Origin: Castor canadensis
Lineage: Eukaryota > Chordata > Mammalia > Rodentia > Castoridae
NCBI RefSeq assembly: GCF_047511655.1
Contig: NC_133392.1
Location: forward strand, 88,839,042 to 88,903,041
Length of the DNA: 64,000 nt
Direction: 5' to 3'
The position numbers and the translations under genes are program-made. The notes beneath the pieces are model-generated. The model was given only the letters and a program-made list of their open reading frames with translations. It searched no databases and was not told where the DNA came from. The first letter of the stretch is position 1. Each line of letters opens with the position of its first letter. Below are positions 23,752-36,046 of the stretch, one piece after another.

Positions 23752-24880
23752 AAGAGACTCTTCTGAAGAGACAATCTACCAACCTACAGAATGGGAGAAA
23801 ATCTTTATCAGGTAGTCATTTATCACAGATTTATACTCAGAGTATTTACGAACTCAAAAAAACCCCAGGAAAATAAGTAAACCAGTCAAATAATGGGTAA
23901 ATGACCCGACTTATCAAAAGAAGTACAACTGACAAATATATGAGAAACTGCTTAACATCTTTAGCTATGGAGGAAATACAAACCAAAACCACACTGGGAT
24001 TCCATCTCATCCCAGTCAGTGTGACTATTATCAAAAAAACAAAAAATAACAAATGCTGGTAAGGATGTGGAGAAAAAAGAACCCTTATATACTGTCAGTG
24101 GGAATGTAAGTCATATAGCCATTGTGGAAAACACTATGGAATCTTCTCAAAGTATTAAAAATAGTCCAGGCGCCAGTGGTTCATACCTGTAATTCTCTCT
24201 ACTCAGGAGACAGAGATCAGGAGGATCTTGATTTGAGGCCAGCCCAGGTAACTAGTTCTCAAGACCCTATCTGGAAAATACCCAACACAAAAAAAAGGGC
24301 TGGAGGAGTGGCTCAAGTGGTAGAGCACCTGCCTAGCAAGCATGAGGGCTGAGTTCAAGCCCCAGTACCACCAAAAAAAAAAAAAAGAAAATTAAAAATA
24401 GAACTACCATATGATCCAGCTGTACAATTCCTGGGTATATATCTTAAGGAAATGATATCAGCATACAAAAGAGATATCTGCATACCTAAATTTATTGTAG
24501 TGCTACTCACAACAGCTAAGATTCAGGAATCAATAAGTACAGTCAACAGATACAGGGATGAAGAAAATATGGCATACCCAATACAGTATTGTTCAGTCAT
24601 AAAGAACAATGAAAACGAAAGGCACTAGAGGACATCACATTGAGTGAAGTCAGACACACAAAGACAAGTCTGAATGTTTTTCTCATGTGTAAAAACTAAA
24701 AGAGACAACCTGAAAGCAGAACAACTCTTAGGGACTAGGAAAGGGGATGGGAGGAGGATGAAGAGAGGGCAAAAGAGAAAGTGGACATGATTGATGCACA
24801 ATGCACATGTCAATAAAACCCATTAAAGTGTATAATAATGTTAATAAAAAGTGGGCAAAGGATCTGAAAAAAAATCTTTC
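23752..24880 (+). mobile_element. Old L1 ORF2 end and 3' UTR, sense orientation, split by a SINE
   Basis: Sense L1 text is clear: 'CCTACAGAATGGGAGAAAAT', 'CACACTGGGATTCCATCTCA', 'AAGGATGTGGAGAAAA', then after a SINE (24165-24390) 'ACCATATGATCCAGCTGT' and the 'CAGTCATAAAGAACAATGAA' zone. A SINE with an 11-bp target-site duplication split it later. Confidence 0.88.
24165..24390 (+). repeat. SINE, full-length, with 11-bp target-site duplication
   Basis: TCCAGGCGCCAGTGGTTCAT start and A-tail, flanked by ATTAAAAATAG at 24154-24164 and 24391-24401. Inserted into an old L1. Confidence 0.93.
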
Positions 24881-25409
24881 TTAAACATCAAGATTTTACT
24901 AATGTTTCATTTTTTAAAGTACTAAGTCAAAAAATTTATCAGTTTGGCACTTAACCTTTTCTGACTAATTTGCTCAAATTTACCTCCCATTCTACCTCAA
25001 AAGATTTACATCCTCAAAAGTTTCCTGTCTTTGAACTTTATGTTTCCTATCAACTCCGTGGACATCTCTTTTGCACTTTCAAATAAAATTTTTAATTTCA
25101 CAGTACTTGAATAGGACCAAACTATATACTATAGATTCTTTTTACAATTTATGATGCTCAAAGAAAATAAATAACATACATGAAATGTTTCAAAGAGCCT
25201 TTCAAAATCCTTTATTAAAAGGATTTCAAGAGGATTTTAATTCAAAAAAATTTATTTACTTCGTTAGGCAATCAAGTTTTCCCAATGTCAGTAGCTAGAG
25301 GGTTCCTCTTGCCCAGCTGCTGATTAAGAGATCTTACAGTAAATTTACCCTTCTTTCTTCAATAAGAATCCAGAGTTTTTCCTCAAGAAACAGATGCATA
25401 GCTCAGTAT

Positions 25410-25700
25410 TTTCTTTTTCACTTATTCATATGTGCATACAACGTTTGGGTCACTTCTCCCCCCACCCCCTTGCTTCCAGGCAGAAACTGTTCTGCCCTTA
25501 TCTCTAATTTTGTTGAAGAGGGAGTAAAACAATAATAAGAAGGACCAAGGGTTTTTGCTAGTTGAGATAGCTATACAGGGCGATTCCTCGCACTGCTTCC
25601 ATGTACAAATGTGTTACATTCTAAGTTGATTCTTCCAGAACTGGCCTTTTCTCTAGTTCCTGATCCCATTCTCCTGTTGGCCTCTGTCACTTTAAAGTTT
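25410..25700 (-). mobile_element. L1 3'-UTR stub with 13-bp target-site duplication
   Basis: It matches the 3' UTR of the two young L1s from the A-tail and C-rich block to the TGGCCTCTGT segment, at lower identity. It is flanked by CATAGCTCAGTAT at 25397-25409 and 25701-25713. A severely 5'-truncated insertion of about 290 bp with no coding sequence. Confidence 0.88.
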
Positions 25701-25880
25701 CATAGCTCAGTATCAGACATTTAAAGGACATTAATATTCAATGGCTTGTATGTAATATTAATACTGCAACTCACACCAAGTAACAAGTTCTAAATGTCTT
25801 ATTCCAAAGTTTTAGGGTCCTTTCTGTTGGAGTAATCTAAAATTAGCATTTTTTTCAAATTTTATTATTAATAACCTTCG

Positions 25881-25962
25881 AGGGCTGGAGGCCTGGCTCA
25901 AGTGGTAAAGTGCTTGTCTAGGAAGTGCAAGGCCCTGAATTCAAACCCTAGTACTGCAAAAA
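25881..25962 (+). repeat. ID-type SINE
   Basis: AGGGCTGGAGGCCTGGCTCAA to CCCTAGTACTGC. Confidence 0.85.
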
Positions 25963-26209
25963 CAGTCAAAGAAAAACCTTCAAGTCTTTAGTTCTACATT
26001 TCAATGTTTAATTTTAAGATATTAAAGGTCATGAAAGTTATTTTGAAGAAGGATGAAACCTCTAACAACTCATGCTTGTTATGAAATGTAAATCTTAATG
26101 CAAGCCTTTAAGACTCAGAGATAGAATCTGAAAGTCTGATAACTGATCATGTATAAAAGGAAAGAATCAAGGATAACTCCTAGTTTTCAAGCCTAAGAAA
26201 TATGGGATT

Positions 26210-26290
26210 CTTTTTCCCATGGTGCTAAGGATGGAACACACGGCCTTGTGTACACTAGGCAAATGACCACTGAGTCGTATACCCTAGCCT
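26210..26290 (-). repeat. ID-type SINE, reversed, old
   Basis: CATGGTGCTAAGGATGGAAC to ACCCTAGCCT. Confidence 0.65.
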
Positions 26291-26488
26291 CAGGTATGGA
26301 AGTATTAAGCAGTCACTGACTGAAGTAGAGCTCAGAAAGGAAGCTAATTTGGGGGTGAAAAGAGGCAACAGAACCCCGAAGGCATACTGCTGTTGTTTTA
26401 AAATAGACTAGCATGAAGCTAACTTTACTTATCAGTGGAGAGAAAAAAAAGGTTATTTCTTCTTAAGGAGATCAGGGGTGTAGGGATA

Positions 26489-26911
26489 TACTAGTCATCT
26501 TTCTAATCACGTGACAAAATACCTGATAGACGCAGGGAGGAAAGCTGTATTTTGACTCACAGTTTCAGAGGGTTCAGTCCAGGGTTGCTTGGCCCCACGG
26601 ACTTAGGCAGAACACCATGGTGGCAGGAGTGTCTGGCAGGAGGTTCTCACTTCAGAGCAGACAAGACCATGGTGGCAGGAGTGTCTGGCAGGAGGTTCTC
26701 ACTTCAGAGCAGACAAGAAGCAGAGAGAGGGAGGGGACGCAGGTCCAGTATAACCTTCAAAAGCATGCCTCCTCCCATCCCCAAAACCCATGACCCACTT
26801 CTTTCAGGTAGACCCCATGTTCCAGTTTGCACAGCCTCCCAAAATGGTGCTGCCAGTTGGGGACCAAGCATTCAAAGTCTGCAGAGGACATTTTATATTC
26901 AAACCATAGGA
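26489..26911 (-). mobile_element. MaLR-type solo LTR with internal tandem duplication
   Basis: The reverse complement of an MST/MLT-like MaLR LTR: 'GTGACAAAATACCTGATAG', 'TTGACTCACAGTTTCAGAGG', an AGCAGAGAGAGGGAGGGGA stretch, 'TTGGGGACCAAGCATTCAAA' and 'CAAACCATAGGACAC'. A perfect 52-bp tandem duplication sits inside. No internal viral genes. Confidence 0.7.
26614..26717. repeat. Perfect 2 x 52-bp tandem duplication
   Basis: Two adjacent, base-for-base identical 52-bp units (26614-26665 and 26666-26717), each starting ACCATGGTGGCAGGAG. They lie within a MaLR LTR. Confidence 0.97.
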
Positions 26912-26914
26912 CAC

Positions 26915-28139
26915 AAGAGTTATGAATTGCCTCAACTTGAAGTAAGAAATCAATTTATCCACCCCAGGACACAGATTTTCATTTTCATTTGCCACAAATA
27001 AATAGCTAAACAGTGCTCAAGTAAAACAGACCCCTCTCAAAGTTGATTTTTCTTAGAAATAATTTCATTATTTCTAAGATAATTTCTCGTATTTTGTAAC
27101 TCTAATAACGCTTATGCTATCTTCCACCCCCTTCCATGTCATTTCGGCCTTTTTCATCTGAACCAAATAGGATAGGATAAAGAACCAAGATAATCCAATC
27201 AATGAGAGCCTATGTTAACTGTGCATTGTAAATTAAAGCTGAAATGAATTCTATTCATTATGTAAAATTTAAAGAGATTGACCTCTGGTTTGACAGGGTA
27301 TTTACTATAGATAAAAGAGCTGGCTGGTTTGAGTGATGCTGGCAGTGTTAATTGTGCCTGCCAACAACGGAGTTCCATAAACACTGAATTCTGTTCTTCC
27401 AATGGTTCCTTGTCAACAAGCCATAATCACATTTCCACACATATTAGTAGATTTCTACAAAGCAGATTTAATCCTTTGTGTCCCCTTAGAGCCTAGGTCT
27501 GCGAGCATTTGCAAATAATTTTTAACAGAAAAGTCTTTAAACAATCAGTAGTGAGCATTCAAATACAGAAGGAAAAAAAAAATTCCAGATGCAGAACTGG
27601 TTTCTATCAACTATTTAAAACCTTTAAATGGGTATTAAGTTTCTGCTCATAACACTTCACTCTTAAATTTCACTCATTTAGATTTATTATGTTAGGAGAT
27701 TGATTTGGTTTCTGAAAATGTTTCTTCTGAAAAAGATAAACTCCACATAGTGGTTACCTGTGAGAGGAAGGGAGGAAAACAGGCTCGATGTGAAGTGCCA
27801 GGGGGTTTCATGTATCTGTGTTTTATTGCAAATGCAGAAACACATTAATATTTAATAAAGCTGTGTGGGAGGCATACAGGCTTATCGTAAATATGTAACT
27901 GTGAGGAAAATGTTGGAAGTTATTTTTGTCTCTCAACCTTTCCTCCAGAATGGAAATTCTATGGCTAATAAAAAAAATCTGATGAAAGGAAGAGAAGAAG
28001 TATTTGGGGAATATTATATATTTAACAGGAAGACGAATTCCGGTATTTTATACAAAGCAAGTAAGAGGGACAGTATGAGACAGAGTAAAAAGGACTCCAA
28101 AAAAAATAGGCAAAACCCAAGTACAAACAATACCTCAAA
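26915..28139. other. Unassigned intron DNA with a perfect hairpin
   Basis: No repeat family recognised. It contains an inverted repeat at 27051-27079 (see findings). Confidence 0.4.
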
Positions 28140-28245
28140 CCAATCAATCCAATCTTTGGAGGGTGGGACTCAGGTAGAAGCATTTTTAAACCTAATGTGG
28201 CCCCAATATATAATCAAGGCTGAGAAACACTGCTCTAACACTTGA
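28140..28245. mobile_element. MER5-like fragment
   Basis: 'GGTGGGACTCAGGTAGAAGC' followed by 'AAGGCTGAGAAACACTGCT' matches the end of a MER5-type hAT element. Confidence 0.5.
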
Positions 28246-28656
28246 ACAGTATAAACCTGATTCAGCATTTCACAAAAAGAAAACACATACAACATCCATG
28301 ATACAGAATTTTTTAAAAGTTAAAACAGCAGTTTTTGTGGAACAATATATAGTAACTTATCTCTAAGTGATACCGACACAATTCAGCTCACAGAAACAAA
28401 CTGGGAATAAATTGCTCGAAAAAGAGAGAGAAGTTTTAAGAACTAAGAAGGAATAGAAACATCTTTTTATAGCTGTAAGAACTACCTGAAACTAGTCTTT
28501 ACCTTGCATAAGTGTGAGAGGATGAAACTTTAATGTGTCCTCAGGACTTAACATTTAACTATTGTCCTAAAAGTCTGAATGGTATCACAAGGGAGAACTG
28601 TATGAATGTCATCCAAGTGGGAGATCTTTCAAAGTTATGCCCGTAGAAGACATAAA

Positions 28657-28765
28657 GAGTCAAGCATGGTGACATACTCTATAATCCCAGCACTGAGGCT
28701 AATGCAAGAGGTCAGAGTTCAAGGCCAATCTGGGCTACATACCAAGACACTGTCTCCAAAAAAAG
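28657..28765 (+). repeat. 7SL-like (B1-like) SINE monomer
   Basis: TCAAGCATGGTGACATACTC to CACTGTCTCCAAAAAAAG. Confidence 0.82.
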
Positions 28766-29511
28766 ACCTAAGAGAACCCATGCTTGAGAAAAATTATGAA
28801 TGCCTCCAATGAATATCATGGCACGAATGACATGTATTATAAATGTAATTTTTCTTTGCTTTTTTAAATTTGAAAACTAAATGCACTTATCATACTAAAA
28901 TTTTACATTCATCAATTTTTTTTAAAAGCCCGAACAGTAATGGTGAAAACGGATCATCCTTATTAGTGAGAAAACACCATGTCTGAAAGCAAACTTTCAA
29001 GAAGCCTTCCTACACATTTTCTATGTCAAGAAATTTAAATTGAATCTACTTGCATAAATACTTCACAACTGTATTAAAAAAATCACTTAAGTTTTACATA
29101 TTTTCAAGTACTAACTGATAAACAAAATCAAATCCTGTCTCACCCTTAAAGAAGTTTCTTCTACTAGCTGATTTTCTTTTTCCAAAACAGTGGGATTTTT
29201 TACCATAACAGATTACATTTATACCGTTTTCTCATTTCCTGGGCTCTCTAAGAAGCAATTAATCCAGCCAACACTTCTGTGGGGTGGACACTTAATTGGT
29301 TACCCACACTTACCGCAAATCCTTATTTTCAAACGACTGTGTGAAAAGCTTACTCATATGGAGTTACTGACCTGTGCCAAGTTAGATTACATAAAAGAAG
29401 TATCTGAATACTTGCCAATATTCACTGGTTTATTTATTTTACTAATTCTCCCCTTCATACCCCACCCCCCACAAAGAAGGAAGTTATAGCATGTGAACAT
29501 TTATCCCACTG

Positions 29512-29690
29512 TCTTATGGTATTAGGATTGTACTCAGAGCCTTCAGCATGCTAGGCAAGCGCTCTACAACTTGAGCTATGCCCTCAGTACCTTTGTTTCT
29601 ATTCTATTGTTTTTGAGATAGGGTCTCACTAACTTTGCCGGTTCTGGCCTCTGCCTTTCAAGTAGCTGGGATGGAAGGTGTAAGCACCCA
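29512..29690 (-). repeat. SINE, 7SL-like + ID, reversed
   Basis: Reversed ID CTCTACAACTTGAGCTATGC then GATAGGGTCTCACTAAC and AGTAGCTGGGATGG. Confidence 0.78.
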
Positions 29691-30274
29691 GTCCCACTGT
29701 TTTTTAAAGTGGGCAATCACAAAAGCTACACAGCCACTCCTAAACAAAAAAAAGAATAAAAATTCAACTGGGAAAGAGAATGAAAAAGCTGAAGAGAAGG
29801 GCAGGAGAACTTAACTGAAAATGATTGCTATTGTAAGTATTGGGAAAGAAACTCATTAAAAAAATAAGCAACAGTGCTTTAATGAAGTCTAGAAAATTCC
29901 CGTACTTTACTTTCAAAACTAAAGCTATTTGCATCTATAAGAAAAAAAGCCCACTCAACTTCTGATTAACTTGGAACACAACTTCAAGGAGGGGTGTCTC
30001 CAAGTGCAGCCCCACTCCAAATATAAAAGAGAACATACTTTATGCACCCTGTTCTACAGTTAAGTCCTCTGACAAGAAGAAATAATATACTCTTATAGCT
30101 GTCCTCTACAGCATTTCAGAATGCCAATGTTACACAAACAGATCAGTGCAAGGGATGAAAGCTAAACATGCTTTAACAAGTGATCTGGCTAGAGATCAGA
30201 GAACGATTATTATCTGAGTTTTTTGACATAGTAATTTTTATTTCTGATAGTGTCTTAAAAATTCATAGAGCACA

Positions 30275-31170
30275 TTAGCACATTTATTTTAAACAACTCC
30301 ACTGAGATATAATTCACCCACTTAAATATACAATCCAATGGTTTTTAGTGCAATCATCACCACAATCAACTCCGGAGTACTGGTCACCTAACAAAGAAAA
30401 TCTGTAACACTAACAATCATTTCCAATTTCTCCCCTTCACATATATCCCACCTATATTCTCCCCAATACTCCCTGGTCCAAGACAATCACCTATCTCCTT
30501 TCTGTCTCTATATAATTTTGCCAACTCTATCTACTAAACTATATCTACCTATTCTATCTGGAGTTTTTGTTTTGCACTAACTCTAATTATATGTCCTTTG
30601 ACCAACATCTCACCTTCACCCTCAACCCCCTAGCAACCCAAGCCTCTGATAACCACTGTTCTACTCTGTCTTCCTATAAGATCAGTTTCTTTAGATTCCA
30701 TCTGTGAGTGAGATCATACAGCATTTGTCTTTCTATGCCTGGCCTCACTTAACATAATTTTCTCTACACTTGTGGATAAAATGACAACATTTTACTCATT
30801 TTTATGAGTGGATAGTATTCTGCCATGCCTACATTCCTCATTTTCTTTATTCATTCATTAATGGGCACCTAGGTTGACTCTGTGTCTAGACTACTGAATA
30901 GTACTGCAATAAACTTAGGAGTACAGATATCTCTTAAGAATGCTGATTTCTGGACTGGTGGAATGGCTCAAGTGGTAGAGTGTACATCTAACAAGCATGA
31001 GGCCCTTAGTTCAAACCCCAGTGTCACAAAAAAAAAAAATTCATTTCCTTTGCTGGATCATGATAGTTATATTTTTAATATTTTGAGGAACCTTCATATT
31101 GTCTTTCATAAAGCTTGTACTAACTTATACTCCTACCAACAGAATATACAATCTTTATTAGCTCCATTGT
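30275..31170 (-). mobile_element. Old L1 3'-end fragment, split by an ID-type SINE
   Basis: A reversed L1 3' UTR ('CCACTGAGATATAATTCAC'-like) leads into reversed ORF2 end ('GCATTTGTCTTTCTATGCCTGG', 'AGTACTGCAATAAACTTAGG'), and resumes after the SINE at 30951-31039. Confidence 0.82.
30951..31039 (+). repeat. ID-type SINE inside old L1
   Basis: GGACTGGTGGAATGGCTCAAG to CCCCAGTGTCAC with an A-tail. Confidence 0.85.
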
Positions 31171-31172
31171 GA

Positions 31173-31212
31173 AAGGGATGGATGGATGGGTGGGTGCATA
31201 GACAGATAGAAA
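31173..31212. repeat. GGAT/GGTG microsatellite
   Basis: GATGGATGGATGGGTGGGTG followed by CAGATAGA-like units. Confidence 0.85.
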
Positions 31213-31618
31213 ACTAAATATAAGAGTGACCCAAAACTTTAAAAAAAAAAAAACTGTTAAAGACAACAGTTAGGAATAAAAAATGAAATCCTTCACCCCA
31301 AATAACTTTATACAAAACTGTCAGAAAGGAAGGCATTTCCACACAGAGAAGGAAGCTGAGTGAAATGTCCTTTAAGCCCTCTTTCAAATAAGATCATTCA
31401 ATCTGTGTACAGTAAAACTCTCTCCTCCTCTTATCATAAAGTAATGAGAAATAAGAAAAAAATGCACTCTAAATACTATGGAAAAATTAACATTTTATGT
31501 TTCTCAAAAAGGTAATTATATTCTCCTTCATATTTAAGTATAAATATTAATTCCTTTGTAATTCCTTATCTACCTAACTAAAATTTGACATACCTAAGAT
31601 TCTCGGTGGTGGTTATAC

Positions 31619-31664
31619 TTAAGGAAGGAAGGAAGAGAGGGAGGGATGGAAGGAGGGAAGGACA
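31619..31664. repeat. GGAA purine tract
   Basis: AAGGAAGGAAGGAAGAGAGG and continuation. Confidence 0.92.
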
Positions 31665-31789
31665 AACTTAGTATTATATCATCCTTTAAATATTAAACAC
31701 ACTCTTCTGATAAGTCTATTAAAACACTGGAGCATCTGTTGCAACAATACTTAACCTGAATTTTACTTTTAAAATTAACTTACTCAGTT

Positions 31790-31990
31790 CTAGAATGCTA
31801 CTTCCATAGACTGCATGCCCTAAGCCACATGACCTTGAACAAGTTCATTATTTAACCTAACCCAATTTATTCATCTTATAAATAGCAACTGACATCTTAG
31901 GAGGTTGTAAGAATTAGTGCAATAATTCACCTGCAGTAATTAAAATTCCTTAAACATGTTAAAAGCACTCATTACATATCCATGGATAAT
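31790..31990 (+). repeat. MIR SINE fossil
   Basis: 'ACATGACCTTGAACAAGTT', 'CTTAGGAGGTTGTAAGAATT' and 'AAAGCACTCATTAC' follow MIR order. Confidence 0.65.
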
Positions 31991-32715
31991 TTTAATATCA
32001 GGTATTAGAGAAACCAATTAATATACACAATAGCTAATTTTTCTCTTAAAGGTGGAACTCAAAGACAATCATAGCCAAAACAGTATGACATACAATATAA
32101 AGAAACCAAACATTACTAGCAAATGTAATTTACAACATTACTATCTGACTAAAAATTCAATGAAATCAACTGAAAACCTTTTAGAACTGAGTATCTGGGA
32201 GGGAGAGAGGGGAAAGAGACTGAGAAAAAAGACAGGAATGTACGTAGTGGAAGCCCATACCAATAATAACAGCAAAAATATACATACTAAAAAGTGTCTA
32301 TACAAACTGACTAAATCCAAGTAAGGTTCATACTTCAGGTTTAATAGTAATATGTCAACATCAATTCCCTGTGTTTAACTATAATACTATACTTCTACAA
32401 GACATCATCAACAGGTGAAGTTTCTAGGTGAACCTAAAACTGTATCAAAATAAAAAGGTTTTTCCAATGCAGAAAATACGTATCACAAAGACATGTGTAA
32501 CTGAGACAAAGGAAGTTATAAAATTTTCAAAATGCAAAATAAGATGTGAGTAAAGGAAATGTTTCTAACAAGACTTCTAAATATTGTAACAATATCAACC
32601 TAAGCATATTAACCTTAAATAGTACAATTTGTAATTCCAACGCTTTTTAAATTTTGACAAAATGTTTCTGAGGTTCATATGTAATAACAGACATAAGAGG
32701 AAGTAAAGAATTATG

Positions 32716-33303
32716 CTGTAACAGATTCTTAGAAACTGCTTTTGCTAAAAAAGCACTGACTCCTCACTTGGGCCTATATGATAACTAAAAGCAGGAAAAA
32801 ATTTAGCATCCTTGCCTCCATTTTGCATCTGTCTCCTTTGTCTTAAAACTTTCCTCATCAGACTCCTGCTTAACTCTGCAGATGGATGTATTAATCATTC
32901 ACAGTGTCTGTCTAAAAACTGGGGATACCTAACCTATCCCATCTCCTTTAAGGCTAAAGGCTCAAAGGTAATATTCCAGATCCCCAAAAAGGGTTCCTGA
33001 AAGTCTCCAGCCATTGTTCTAATCCTGCAGCCACTCTGGATTCCTAAGCAATAAGGCCTTCTTATAACTACCCTGGCAGGACCAGGACTGAGATAATGTC
33101 AACCAGACCACACTCTGACTAGGACTGCTGCCCCAATTCTTCCTCTACTTAAACCTAAAGCTAATGTCAGAACCCTGAAGATGAACTGAAATACTTAGTC
33201 TCCTCCTTCCCATGGTCACACATGTTAAATAAATCTCCTTTCTCGGCCCTTCACTACTCTTCTAATTGGCACTGTGGAACAAGTAAGTGGTCAGACCTGA
33301 CAT
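32716..33303 (+). mobile_element. Retroviral-type solo LTR, copy 1
   Basis: It begins TGTAACAGATTC and ends near CCTGACA (TG...CA). AATAAA at 33228-33233 is followed by a pyrimidine-rich CTCCTTTCTCGGCCC, the usual U3-R-U5 order. It shares stretches with 52600-53040 (AGAAACTGCTTTT, CACTTGGGCCT, GCCTCCATTTTGCAT). No gag, pol or env text is nearby. A 4-6-bp target duplication could not be confirmed. Confidence 0.65.
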
Positions 33304-33651
33304 GCTGGAATCCCTAAACTCTGGCCTAGTACTCCAGTTACAATGCAGAAAAGATAAGCCCTATCAGTAAGTAAAGAATATAAAGCTATAAGAATTAAAA
33401 GTAGTATAATCCTTGCAAAAGAACCAGCAGACAAAGCAGTATACTAAGATGGTCCACACACACAGTGTATTCCTATATCCCTGTATCACCAAAGCCCACA
33501 GCCATAAAGCCTGGCTCTGGATCTGAACACCATCAAGAGAAAACAAGTATTTATGAAAACATGAGTATAATAATGATGAGAAGTGATCAAAACAGTTTCT
33601 CTCTCATAGTCTGTAGCAGTCTAGTCTCCCAAAATTTCTCTCTCCGTCAAC

Positions 33652-33738
33652 TCTTCCCTTCCCTCCCTCCCTCCCACTCCCCACTTCCTTTCTCCCTTCT
33701 TTCGCTCTATCCCTCCTTCCCTCCCTTCCTTTCTTTTT
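33652..33738. repeat. TTCC/CCCT pyrimidine tract
   Basis: About 85 bp of almost pure pyrimidine in TTCC, CCCT and TTTC units; follows the retroviral-type LTR by about 350 bp. Confidence 0.92.
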
Positions 33739-33740
33739 AA

Positions 33741-33848
33741 AATAGATGGGGTCTGGCAATAATGCCCAGGCTAGCCACATACTCCTGGTTCCAGCGATCC
33801 TACCTTAACCTCCTTGAGGAGCTGGGACTAAAGAGCATCCCACCATGA
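33741..33848 (-). repeat. 7SL-like SINE monomer, reversed
   Basis: GATGGGGTCTGGCAATAATG to GGAGCTGGGACTAAAG. Confidence 0.7.
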
Positions 33849-33849
33849 T

Positions 33850-35329
33850 TGTAGAATGGCAAGTAACTGTTCTCCTGAGTTAATACCTTTTGAAGCTGTG
33901 TAAGATTCAGGAATTGGTCTTGTGTACATGTGTGTGTCGTCTAAAGTCATTCTTATAATCTCAGCAGTAACTGTAACAATACAACCTATGATTATCCTGT
34001 ATTTAAGTGAAAAAATAAGGAAAGCTGAACTTCCTACACATTTGTGTGCTATCCTCTATTTGACACTGAGACAGTGAATCACAATGGAAAAACTGACAAT
34101 ATAATAAAGGAACTAATACATAAAATTTTTTCAAAAGTAGAGAAATTGGCTTGGTTTTTTTTTTCATACTCATAGTCATCTATGATTAATGCTTTAAAAA
34201 ATAAATCACACATCTACACACACATATGTATACACGTAGAAATCTGTCACAACTCAAATTTAATTTGTGTTTTATAGAAACCTAACCTTAAACTGTCAGA
34301 CTGGCAAGGATTAGTAGGAAATAATAAAAAGCTCAGTACTGTTTTTTTAAAAAAAAAAAAAAAGGTGTTTCTATTATTTACATGAAAACAAATAGCTTAC
34401 TATCTTTAGAAACAACTAACAGTAGTAGTTACCAGTGGCTATTACTTCTTACTTGGAGATGAAAGAAACATCTAATCTAAATGTCAAATCTGTTAATTCA
34501 AATAACTTTATTTGATTTATCTGAACACTTACACAACTGTTATACTATAGGTGAGGGACTAGGAAAGTCTACAGCAGCAAGAAATGTACACTGTGGACTA
34601 TAATAAACCGTAAGACAACAGCAGCCAAGAGAAAGTAGTTATAGACTACTTTGACCATAAATAACTTCAAGCTATTGTGTTTTTACATTTTCATATTAAT
34701 TATCTGATTGGAGGATAATTTATCTTCACAGCAATTCTAAAGAAGAATAAGCATCATTTATATTAAATAAAATTCTAACTTTATATTATTTATATTTAGA
34801 GTAAGTATAGTACATAGTAATTATTCACCAATTGTTTATCACAGAGGAAGGTTCAAAGACCATTATGGATTGCCATTGGCAGGAAAAGCAAAAATCCATT
34901 TGAGAAAAATGGGTCTAATGGCAAAGAATACAGCCAAAACAAGTAAAAAGAGACCAAAGGGAAGTCAGAGTGGTCAAGAGAAAGACTAAATTGCAAAGAG
35001 TCACAGGATTGATTAATCACAAAGTTCCAAGCTAGGACAAAAGAAAAGGGTCATACATAACATCTCGTCTATCAAACATCCCAGACAGGTTCATTTCTAA
35101 ATCAGACTCTCACTATCAAATCCCAAGATCAGGAGCAAAATTCACATATTCCTCAAATTTTGCTCACTGTGGAACATACAGCAAGACACCAAAATATCAA
35201 ATTTTTTTAACCTTCAAACATGAACATAAGAAATTTATGTCCTAGAGGACAATGGCAGATGGCTTTTATTCTATCCTATTTAGTAAAATAAAGCTATTGA
35301 AATAAGCCTTAAAATCATGTCAAGCAGTT
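33850..35329. other. Unassigned intron DNA
   Basis: AT-rich and repeat-poor for 1.5 kb, with a short A-run at 34351-34364. No gene signal seen. Confidence 0.4.
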
Positions 35330-35520
35330 TTTTGAGGGGGTGTTCAGTACTAGGGTTAGGGCCTTGTGCTTACTAGGTAAGAGCTCTACTATCTGAGCCA
35401 TGCTTTCATCCTTTTTTTCTTTAATTTGTTTTTCTGATAGGGTTTCACTTTTGCCCACATTTCAGCCTTAGACTGCAATCCTCCTACCTCTAGCTGCATA
35501 CAGGTGCATAACACCAACAC
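35330..35520 (-). repeat. SINE, 7SL-like + ID, reversed
   Basis: Reversed ID (CTCTACTATCTGAGCCATGC) then GATAGGGTTTCACTTTTGCC. Confidence 0.75.
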
Positions 35521-35796
35521 CTAATCCTCAAGCTAGTCTTTGTAATTTGTTCTTCTTTGGAGGAAACAATTAGGCTGTTTTCTCCAAAGGTATATGGTAT
35601 ACCAGAAACATTCAACATTTTATGAAAGAGTTGAATATGTTTTATTAAAACTAGGCTGAAATTTAAAATGCTGGCAGGCTGCTTAATATCCAAATAAAGA
35701 ATAACACTGAGTTTCTACGTTATTTGATCAAGAATCTTCATGTCAAAACTGACTGCTGAATAGTCTCAGTGTAGGACAAATAAAAACCTAAGTAAA

Positions 35797-35880
35797 GACT
35801 GGCAGAGTGGCTCAAGCAGTAGAACACCTGCCTAGCAAGAGTGAGACCCCTGAGTTCAAATGCCAATACCAAAAACACTA
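35797..35880 (+). repeat. ID-type SINE
   Basis: GACTGGCAGAGTGGCTCAAGC to TCAAATGCCAATACC. Confidence 0.85.
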
Positions 35881-35924
35881 AATATATTACAAGCAAAGTT
35901 GAAAAAGGATTTTTACTTATTTTG

Positions 35925-36046
35925 TTGAGACAAGTATTTATTATCTTGAGACAAGTTCTCACTATGTAGCCCAGATGACTTTGAACTCACCATCCTCCTT
36001 CCTCAGCTTCACCAATGCTATGATTACACACCACTGCACCTGGCTC
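35925..36046 (-). repeat. 7SL-like (B1-like) SINE, reversed
   Basis: CACTATGTAGCCCAGATGAC to CCACTGCACCTGGCTC. Confidence 0.82.

Noticed and set aside
26552-27001. 149-codon plus-strand ORF
   Set aside because: It translates a reversed MaLR LTR including its 52-bp duplication.
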